The position numbers and the translations under genes are program-made. The notes under the pieces were generated by a model. The model did not search any database and was not told the origin of the DNA. It was given only the letters and a program-made list of their open reading frames with translations. A stretch of 6,579 bases of DNA from Clostridia bacterium (lineage in GTDB: Bacteria; Bacillota; Clostridia; Christensenellales; HGM11417), in NCBI GenBank assembly GCA_017407365.1, contig JAFQWR010000061.1:1-6579 (forward strand), given 5' to 3'. Shown here piece by piece: positions 1-5,046 of the stretch. The number at the start of each line of letters is the position of its first letter. Positions within the stretch are counted from its first letter, which is position 1.

Positions 1-429
1 GGCTCTGTTATTGCATTAGGTACCTTCAGCAACTACGAGCTCACCTACAAGATCGATTGTAAGGCAAGCGGTGCTTGGGGCGGTGCGTTAATCAATAAGG
101 GTGCTTACGGCGATTACCATGAAGAATCGGGCTATCTGTTCTACACCAATGCAAACGGTATGAACGTTTACAATACCACGGGTAAGCTTGGAAACGTAGG
201 CGGCTCGTTGGATGAGGACGGATATCTCACCGTTACCATTCGTTGCTACGGTGAGGGAGAGGATAAGACAATCGAGGTGATCAGCGGTAGCAGCAAAACC
301 TCCGGTAAGATTTCTTCCTTCTCGCAGCGCTTTGCGGGCGGCTACATCTCGCTTGTTGCAGGCAACTGCTTAACGAAATTCAAGGACGTTTCCGTAACGA
401 AGCTAACTTCTACCGGCGCTTACGCATAA
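1..429 (+). CDS. C-terminal part of a secreted LamG/concanavalin-A-like protein (5' truncated)
   Basis: Frame 1 is open from the first base to the TAA at 427-429, giving 142 codons with no start in view, so the gene begins upstream. The internal ATG at 160 has no ribosome binding site and lies inside the domain, so it is not the start. The product alternates short beta strands rich in Gly, Tyr, Thr and Ser and ends with FKDVSVTKL, the F-x-x-V-S-V closing strand typical of LamG-like/jelly-roll sugar-binding domains. The closing strands of the LamG-like modules in the 2339-4936 protein look similar (for example YSNVSVRAYS), so the two may be related surface proteins. The C-terminus has no LPXTG, transmembrane anchor or basic tail. 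This end therefore appears free, unless anchoring is N-terminal or non-covalent. The ligand is unknown; glycan binding is inferred from the fold only. Confidence 0.75.
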   Translation, partial: GSVIALGTFSNYELTYKIDCKASGAWGGALINKGAYGDYHEESGYLFYTNANGMNVYNTTGKLGNVGGSLDEDGYLTVTIRCYGEGEDKTIEVISGSSKTSGKISSFSQRFAGGYISLVAGNCLTKFKDVSVTKLTSTGAYA

Positions 430-437
430 GAAGTAAA

Positions 438-464
438 CCTGCCCGCCCCAAAAGGGCGGGCGGG
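438..464 (+). terminator. GC-rich intergenic stem-loop without a U-tract
   Basis: Bases 438-448 pair with 454-464 (11 bp including one G-U) around a five-base CAAAA loop. The core is CCCGCCC / GGGCGGG. It begins nine bases after the stop of the first gene. What follows is A-rich (AAGTAAGAAAAAAAGG) rather than T-rich, so a classical intrinsic terminator is not supported. It may stabilise the 3' end of the upstream message, mark a processing site, or terminate partially. Any of these would let the LamG gene be expressed more strongly than the genes after it. Confidence 0.5.
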
Positions 465-475
465 AAGTAAGAAAA

Positions 476-483
476 AAAGGAGG
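476..483 (+). promoter_or_regulatory. Ribosome binding site for the 488 gene
   Basis: AAAGGAGG lies four bases before the ATG at 488. It is a near-perfect anti-16S match with rather short spacing, and it fixes the start of the exported protein. Confidence 0.8.
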
Positions 484-487
484 CTTT

Positions 488-1345
488 ATGAAAAGATTAA
501 CGAAAACGGCAATTATCTTTGCTGTCGTTACCGTATTGCTTCTGGGAGCTTCCTTTGCGGCAGAGGCGGTAGAACGGAGTCGCTTTCCTGAGGGCGGAGT
601 GTATTTTGCCCGAACGGATAGCTATTATTCGTATTCCTCCCGCTCTCTCAACCCTGTTATTTCGCTTATCTGCTTTGACGTAAAAAAGGGTGGCGCTCTT
701 TCGCTGTTCGATTATCACGAAATCGCGCTTGTGGATACTGCCGGGGTATCGCATAAAAGCAAGGATGTTTCTATTTCCCACGTATTCACGGACATCTTTT
801 TTTCACGTCTTGTGGTGCGGATTGTTCTCGATCGAACCGATTTTGAGGACAACACCGCAACCTATTTTCAAACGGTGCGATTGACCGATGCGCACGGCAA
901 AGAAAGAGATTTTTCAATCGGTCGCATCTGCATAGAGGCGCTGAATGCAGAGGAGGAGGTTGCTTCTCTTTCGTTTGGCGGCTATACAACGGGTGCAAAT
1001 GAAATGAAGAGCTATAATCTGCGTGTAACCAATCAGAAAGAGGATTTGCGCCTGAGCAGGATTTCGCTTGATCTTAAGGGTATTACCTATCAGGCGTCCG
1101 TCTATGATGAAGAGGGCAACGTCTTTCCTTTGGATGGCTATCTGCTCGGTAAAGGCACCTCGGTAAACATTGTGCTGAGCTTTGCGGGCAATACAGAAGT
1201 TCCCTTCCACTTTATAAAGCCCTGCCTTGTGTACGAGCGCGGCGGAAAGGTTTACGCCGCTTCCGTTACGGGAGCGTCCGATTATATCTCGCTGTTTGAC
1301 CGTGAGGAAACGGTAAAGTATCTGTGGGAGAGGGCCGACGTATGA
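488..1345 (+). CDS. Exported beta-rich protein of unknown function
   Basis: The 285-residue product has a clear N-terminal export signal: basic MKRLTK, a hydrophobic core at about 8-24, and a plausible signal peptidase I site near residues 24-27 (FAAEA). There is no lipobox cysteine and no second membrane segment, LPXTG or basic tail, so it is predicted to be released or held at the outer membrane face by the signal segment. The rest is rich in Val, Ile, Phe, Tyr, Ser and Asp in alternating patterns. This suggests two beta domains, roughly 30-150 and 155-265, the second containing an S-Y-N-L-R-V-T-N strand. I do not recognise a family. The stop codon overlaps the ATG of the following membrane protein gene (ATGA), so the two are probably translationally coupled and may form one envelope complex. 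Codon use is less biased than in the large surface protein, suggesting modest expression. Confidence 0.85.
   Translation: MKRLTKTAIIFAVVTVLLLGASFAAEAVERSRFPEGGVYFARTDSYYSYSSRSLNPVISLICFDVKKGGALSLFDYHEIALVDTAGVSHKSKDVSISHVFTDIFFSRLVVRIVLDRTDFEDNTATYFQTVRLTDAHGKERDFSIGRICIEALNAEEEVASLSFGGYTTGANEMKSYNLRVTNQKEDLRLSRISLDLKGITYQASVYDEEGNVFPLDGYLLGKGTSVNIVLSFAGNTEVPFHFIKPCLVYERGGKVYAASVTGASDYISLFDREETVKYLWERADV
1329..1334 (+). promoter_or_regulatory. Ribosome binding site deciding the 1342 start
   Basis: AGAGGG (within GGGAGAGGG, 1326-1334) sits seven bases before the ATG at 1342. An in-frame GTG at 1324 would place this site inside the coding region and has no good site of its own, so 1342 is preferred. 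Confidence 0.65.
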
Positions 1346-2253
1346 GTAGCTTAACGGTTAAAAACGAACGGCAAGAGGGCTTGCGCTTCCTGTTTTGCGG
1401 TATCATGATTTTACTTGCCTTCTGGCAGGCGGCTGCAAAGCGACTTTGGGCGCAATCGGGCACGGCTGTTATTCTTCTGGCTGTGCTGGCGCCTTTGGTG
1501 TGTCTGTATTTGCCTGTGGCTCTTTATCCTGTATTCAATGCAAAAAAACAAAAATATTTCCCTCGTCTTGCGGCTGTTTACGGTGTGAATAAAACGGAGG
1601 GAAAAAGTGTACTGCTCGCCGTATGCATCGGCGTGTTTGGTTGGATTGCCGCAGTATATCTTTACGAAGGAATCATCTGTCTGTATCAGTATTTCAGCAA
1701 TTCCCTGATTTTATCTGTCGGTGCTACTACCGAAAAGTGGTGGCTTACGGCGTTGATGGGGCTGTGCTACGGCGCATTACCGGCCGCAGCTACAGAGCTG
1801 TTTTACAGGGGAAACGCTTGCTTTAAGGGGCAAAGCACTGCCGAATTACTGCTTGCATTTATTATGCCGATCACATTATGCTTCGAGCTTAATGCAATTG
1901 GTATCAACGTAATCGTGGGCGTGCTTTCGGTTGCTGCTCTGATAAAAACACGTTCGGTTATTCCTTCCGTTGTGATTGCTTCGAGCTTTCGGCTTCTGAA
2001 TATTTTCCCCGGCAGTATGCTGATCCCTCCTTTTAGCTTTCGTCTGGCAACCAGCATAGAAACGTCGTTGGTGTTTGGCTTGCGTGCGCTTGCAATTGGT
2101 GCAGCTGCCATAGGCGCTACCGTGATTTGCTTTATGCTGATGAAGAAAGGCGAGGCAGAGGGGGCAGGAAATAAAGAACGGTCAGATTTTTTCTGGCACG
2201 CTGTTTTGATTGCCTTTTATCTTGTGCTGTGGGCGGTTTTAACTGCTCTGTAA
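1342..2253 (+). CDS. Polytopic membrane protein, degenerate CPBP (Rce1-like) family member
   Basis: The 303-residue protein has about eight hydrophobic segments (near 14-32, 41-63, 90-117, 134-150, 168-183, 186-202, 206-222, 245-267 and 284-302). The middle resembles the CPBP glutamic intramembrane protease core. A-T-E-L-F-Y-R-G (150-157) aligns with the EExxxR-FRG motif, keeping E152 and R156 but with Thr for the first Glu. C-F-E-L-N-A (180-185) sits where F-x-x-x-H is expected. K-T-R-S-V-I-P-S followed by S-F-R-L-L-N-I (203-221) matches the usual (R)TGSI-P-...-HxxxN stretch, but without the His. The only His in the protein is H286 in the last segment, so the usual catalytic histidines are missing and proteolysis is doubtful. 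It overlaps the upstream secreted-protein gene by ATGA and precedes the large surface protein. It may be a pseudo-protease, chaperone or immunity-like protein of the family. The family call rests on motif spacing, not on a search. Confidence 0.6.
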   Translation: MSSLTVKNERQEGLRFLFCGIMILLAFWQAAAKRLWAQSGTAVILLAVLAPLVCLYLPVALYPVFNAKKQKYFPRLAAVYGVNKTEGKSVLLAVCIGVFGWIAAVYLYEGIICLYQYFSNSLILSVGATTEKWWLTALMGLCYGALPAAATELFYRGNACFKGQSTAELLLAFIMPITLCFELNAIGINVIVGVLSVAALIKTRSVIPSVVIASSFRLLNIFPGSMLIPPFSFRLATSIETSLVFGLRALAIGAAAIGATVICFMLMKKGEAEGAGNKERSDFFWHAVLIAFYLVLWAVLTAL

Positions 2254-2265
2254 TGCACGGAAAAT

Positions 2266-2290
2266 TCCGCTTAGCGGATTAAACGGATTA
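2266..2290 (+). repeat. Small hairpin and tandem CGGATTA repeat before the surface protein gene
   Basis: TCCGC (2266-2270) pairs with GCGGA (2274-2278) around TTA. The heptamer CGGATTA occurs at 2275-2281 and again at 2284-2290, a nine-base period. This is too weak for a terminator and has no T-run. It could be a regulator site, but it is short enough to be chance. Confidence 0.3.
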
Positions 2291-2317
2291 TGACGAGGCA
2301 TAAGCCTTGCATAAAAT
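2289..2317 (+). promoter_or_regulatory. Possible weak promoter for the large surface protein gene
   Basis: TAAAAT (2312-2317) is a fair -10 box, with TATGAC (2289-2294) as a poor -35 box at 17 bp spacing. The very biased codon use of the downstream gene suggests high expression, which would fit an own promoter here. The boxes alone do not prove it, and read-through from the upstream pair is equally possible. Confidence 0.3.
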
Positions 2318-2327
2318 AAATCTTTTT

Positions 2328-2333
2328 AAGGAG
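2328..2333 (+). promoter_or_regulatory. Ribosome binding site for the 2339 gene
   Basis: AAGGAG ends five bases before the ATG at 2339 and eight before a second in-frame ATG at 2342. Either start gives the same mature protein after signal peptide removal. Confidence 0.75.
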
Positions 2334-2338
2334 AAAGA

Positions 2339-4936
2339 ATGATGAAACGTACCTTTAAGCACACGATCGCCATTATGCTCTTTGTGTGCGCACTTGCAAT
2401 GTGCTTTGCTGCAATGCCCGTAGCAAATGCTGATGCAAACCCCAATACCACCAATGCAGTTACGCTTACTGCAGGGGCAAACAACGGTTATAACGTTACA
2501 ACCGGTCTTACCATCACCACGGGTAACAATGCTTTCAATTCGATGATCGCTGTTCCCAACGATCTGGCTAAGCTTGCTGATACCACGAACGTTACCGTAG
2601 TAAGCACCTTCACCACCTGTGATTTCACGATGATGAACGCCGGTGCATACTATACCTCCTACCCCTTCTTCATCTTCCGTGAATCGGCAGATGCAAGCTA
2701 TCAGGTATGGGCACGCGTAATCCGTAATGGTATGTTGCAGGTCTTTGACGGCAAGATCGGTGGTACCGAAAATCTGCTTGCAAACGTAAACGTCTGGGCT
2801 ATTCACGATAAGGTTAATACCGGCTACACGATGAAGGTAGAATCCTCCGCAACCAGCGCAAATATTTACGTAAACGAGCAGGAAGCTGTTGCTGTTAATT
2901 ACACGGCTGCTCCCGCTGTATACAAGCTGGACTGCGCTCCCGGCTTCTACGGCTACATTTCCAATTTAAGCTGCAAGGTAGGCGATCAGGAATATCTTAC
3001 CTTAAACGAAGCAACCGAGATCGCAGGCTGCACCGTTTCTGATTATGTTTTAGATTCCGTTAATGCAGGCACCGAGCTTCCCTCTGCTTTTGTTGGCAAG
3101 GAATACGTGAAGAACCTCACCACCGGCGAATACGAAAAGATCTCCGATCTTACCGTACGCACCAAAATCACCTTTATCGATCCTTATCTCGCTGATAACG
3201 GCAAGGCAGGTGGTTGGTGGGCTGTTCCCATCATCAACTTCTGGAAGACCGCAGACGGCTCCAACTACGGTGTACGCTTCGGCGCAAACGATATCGCAAC
3301 GACCTATCTCCCCACCGAGGGCAACGTAAACTACTGCGGTGTTTATCACGGCTATTATGACGGAACGGCAGAGGCTCCTGTATACAATTCTCCCTATGCT
3401 GTATCGGTTGAAGTTGCTATTAAAGGAACCAAGGCAACCATCTATGCCGGCACTTCCACCATCTATTCCGATCTGGAATTAGGCGCAGGCTTCCCCATGC
3501 TCGGTATCTCCAACGAAACCAACGGCTACAAGTTCGTTGGTATTTCGATGACGATCGACGGCGAAGCTGAGTACGATTACAACGATACGCTGGAAGCCGC
3601 TCCCATTGAGTATCTGCAGCTCACCAACGAATTCGTTGACGGCAACGATTATTTCGGCTTCATCTATGATGAAGAAACCAACAGCTTCACCCGCCCCGTA
3701 GAGGGCTTCACCGGCAACGGCCCCGTTGTTGTTACCGATGCCTTCGATGCAGTTACCACCTCCAAATTTGCAGTAGTATTTGAGGCTGACATTCAGATGC
3801 TCGAGGATCCCCAGGGCTGGATCGTTCCCTTCGTAAACTTCTGGAAGGCAACCAACGGCACGGAATATTCCGTTCACGCTCGTTACACCCTGCCCATGTA
3901 CGTAATGCACTCGCCTGACTTTGGTGTAGACGTAGAAAATCCTTGGGGCGGCATTGCAAATTACACCGACACCTATCACATCAAGATCGTTCTGCTCAAC
4001 GGTGTTGCTACCATCAGTGTAAACGACAGCGTTATGACCTTTAACCTCCCCGAGGGTAAGCCCTACTTCGCTCTGAACGCACGTGAAAGAGGTGCCATTT
4101 ACAGCAATGTATCCGTTCGCGCATACAGCGAGGAAGAAACCACCTATCTTGCAGCTGCAGAGCTCGTTGCTCCCACCGCAGAAAAATTCGGTGATGAGCT
4201 GCAGGGCGGCGCATTAAAGATTACCGATAATCTTGGCAATGTAAAAGAGCTTCCCTTAACGGATGAATCCATCACCGTAACCGGTTACGATCCCGAGCTT
4301 GTTACCGAGCAGACCGTTACCGTAAAATACGACGATGGCGTAAACACCGTTATCAAGACCTTTAACGTAACCCTCCAGAACTACGTAGATACGGTAGTAT
4401 TGGATTCCTGCAAGACGGAGTATATGTACGGCGAAGAGTTCGACGTAGAATCCGTTGTAATGACCCTGATCTGGGCTAACACCGATGAAACCACGGCAAC
4501 CGCTGAGGAAATCACGGTTAGCGGCTACGACAAGAACACGGTTGGCGAGCAGACCGTTACCATCGGCTACGGCGCATTTGAAGAAGAGGTTACCGTTGTT
4601 GTTGCAGACGCTCTGGACCGTATCGAGGTTCTGAACGTTCCCACCACCGAGTTCATCGTTGGCGAGGTAGATCTTTCTGCTGTTGTAATCAAGGCTATCA
4701 ACTTATCGGGCACGAGCGCTGAATATCCTGCTACGGCAGAAATGATGGCATACGATGCAGAAGCAATCGGCGAGGTTACCGTTACCGTAACCTACGAGGG
4801 AAAGACCGCTACCTTTACCATCACGGTAATCGAAAAGCCCACGCAGACCCCCAGTGTAGCATGCGGTAGCACGGCAGGTGCAATCGGTGCGGTTGTTATG
4901 CTTCTTGGCCTGGCTATTGCTTGCAAGCGCAAATAA
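2339..4936 (+). CDS. Large surface protein: three LamG-like repeats, three Big_3 Ig-like repeats, Cys-type C-terminal anchor
   Basis: The product has 865 residues. Residues 1-31 form a signal peptide (basic MMKRTFKH, hydrophobic core, VANA|DA cleavage). Three LamG/concanavalin-A-like modules follow at about 38-213, 217-407 and 424-597. The second and third share W-x-V-P-x-x-N-F-W-K, then G-x-x-Y, at 293-310 and 493-510. Three Big_3-type Ig-like modules follow at about 603-682, 684-756 and 760-831, each with a GYD/AYD turn and an E-x-T-V-T-[VI]-x-Y-like strand (starts near 649, 729 and 804). The tail has Cys842-Gly-Ser, a small-residue-rich hydrophobic stretch (845-861) and CKRK at the end: a tripartite sorting-signal layout without LPXTG. 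No catalytic motif is visible, so a glycan-binding or adhesive role on stalk-like Ig modules is inferred. Proline codons are overwhelmingly CCC, unlike the two preceding genes, suggesting high expression. The ligand is unknown. Confidence 0.9.
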   Translation: MMKRTFKHTIAIMLFVCALAMCFAAMPVANADANPNTTNAVTLTAGANNGYNVTTGLTITTGNNAFNSMIAVPNDLAKLADTTNVTVVSTFTTCDFTMMNAGAYYTSYPFFIFRESADASYQVWARVIRNGMLQVFDGKIGGTENLLANVNVWAIHDKVNTGYTMKVESSATSANIYVNEQEAVAVNYTAAPAVYKLDCAPGFYGYISNLSCKVGDQEYLTLNEATEIAGCTVSDYVLDSVNAGTELPSAFVGKEYVKNLTTGEYEKISDLTVRTKITFIDPYLADNGKAGGWWAVPIINFWKTADGSNYGVRFGANDIATTYLPTEGNVNYCGVYHGYYDGTAEAPVYNSPYAVSVEVAIKGTKATIYAGTSTIYSDLELGAGFPMLGISNETNGYKFVGISMTIDGEAEYDYNDTLEAAPIEYLQLTNEFVDGNDYFGFIYDEETNSFTRPVEGFTGNGPVVVTDAFDAVTTSKFAVVFEADIQMLEDPQGWIVPFVNFWKATNGTEYSVHARYTLPMYVMHSPDFGVDVENPWGGIANYTDTYHIKIVLLNGVATISVNDSVMTFNLPEGKPYFALNARERGAIYSNVSVRAYSEEETTYLAAAELVAPTAEKFGDELQGGALKITDNLGNVKELPLTDESITVTGYDPELVTEQTVTVKYDDGVNTVIKTFNVTLQNYVDTVVLDSCKTEYMYGEEFDVESVVMTLIWANTDETTATAEEITVSGYDKNTVGEQTVTIGYGAFEEEVTVVVADALDRIEVLNVPTTEFIVGEVDLSAVVIKAINLSGTSAEYPATAEMMAYDAEAIGEVTVTVTYEGKTATFTITVIEKPTQTPSVACGSTAGAIGAVVMLLGLAIACKRK
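3209..3901 (+). repeat. Internal repeat of two LamG-like modules, 600-bp period
   Basis: The stretch starting at 3209 (residues 291-320) and the one starting at 3809 (491-520) encode matching segments of modules two and three. Both carry V-P, N-F-W-K and a following G-x-x-Y at identical spacing, offset by exactly 200 codons. Conservation is visible in the DNA (AACTTCTGGAAG in both) but is diverged elsewhere, which points to old duplication rather than recent amplification. Confidence 0.7.
4306..4561 (+). repeat. 16-base direct repeat marking the Ig-like module period
   Basis: CGAGCAGACCGTTACC occurs at 4306-4321 and identically at 4546-4561, exactly 240 bp (80 codons) apart. It encodes the E-Q-T-V-T strand of the first two Big_3-type modules. 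The third module is more diverged (E-V-T-V-T). Confidence 0.85.
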
Positions 4937-4960
4937 GTATAATGCTTAAAGTGTATTGAC

Positions 4961-4989
4961 TTGACGGGGACACTCTTTTGATATATAAT
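4961..4989 (+). promoter_or_regulatory. Sigma-A type promoter for the GH13 gene
   Basis: TTGACG (4961-4966) and TATAAT (4984-4989) are separated by 17 bp, matching the vegetative consensus at 11 of 12 positions. Transcription should start near 4996, about 50 bases before the ATG at 5047. A second TTGACT at 4956-4961 gives 22 bp spacing and is not favoured. The promoter is embedded in a long inverted repeat, which suggests it is regulated. Confidence 0.8.
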
Positions 4990-5006
4990 AAAAAAGAGTG
5001 TTCCCC
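4966..5006 (+). promoter_or_regulatory. Inverted repeat enclosing the -10 box; candidate operator or 3'-end hairpin
   Basis: GGGGACACTCTTTT (4966-4979) is the reverse complement of AAAAGAGTGTTCCCC (4992-5006) apart from one extra base in the right arm. The 12-base centre (4980-4991) holds TATAAT. As DNA, the arms flank the -10 box and could bind a dimeric repressor. As RNA in transcripts reading through from the surface protein gene, it would form a 14-bp stem 29 bases after that gene's stop, but no U-tract follows. Confidence 0.7.
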
Positions 5007-5017
5007 ACCCGAACATT
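4997..5017 (+). promoter_or_regulatory. Small leader hairpin in the GH13 5' UTR
   Basis: TGTTC (4999-5003) and GAACA (5011-5015) are perfect inverted arms around CCCACCC. One G-U and one A-U pair extend the stem to seven base pairs (4997-5003 / 5011-5017). It lies at the predicted 5' end of the message and shares bases with the right arm of the larger inverted repeat, so the two RNA foldings exclude each other. Confidence 0.4.
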
Positions 5018-5034
5018 AAAAATTATTTATCGTT

Positions 5035-5039
5035 AAGGA
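5035..5039 (+). promoter_or_regulatory. Ribosome binding site for the GH13 gene
   Basis: AAGGA lies seven bases before the ATG at 5047 and fixes the start of the GH13 protein. Confidence 0.65.
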
Positions 5040-5046
5040 ATTCAAT

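Noticed and set aside
160..429. A separate small gene starting at ATG 160
   Set aside because: The same frame is open back to base 1 with in-character domain sequence, and no ribosome binding site precedes 160.
1324..1341. GTG start at 1324 for the membrane protein
   Set aside because: It would put the good AGAGGG site inside the gene. The ATG at 1342 has proper spacing and the ATGA overlap.
2288..2806. Minus-strand 172-codon open frame
   Set aside because: Covers the signal peptide and first LamG-like module of the surface protein in antisense. It is a composition-driven shadow.
3479..3979. Minus-strand 166-codon open frame
   Set aside because: Antisense shadow of LamG-like modules two and three, Gly/Val-rich because of the GTT/GGC-type codons on the other strand.
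4971..5000. CIRCE (HrcA) operator, because of CACTC ... GAGTG
   Set aside because: CIRCE needs TTAGCACTC and GAGTGCTAA separated by nine bases. Here the spacing is 20 and the outer bases differ.
4999..5015. LexA box, because of GTTC ... GAAC
   Set aside because: The Gram-positive SOS box is GAAC-N4-GTTC. Here the arms are in the opposite order, with a seven-base spacer.
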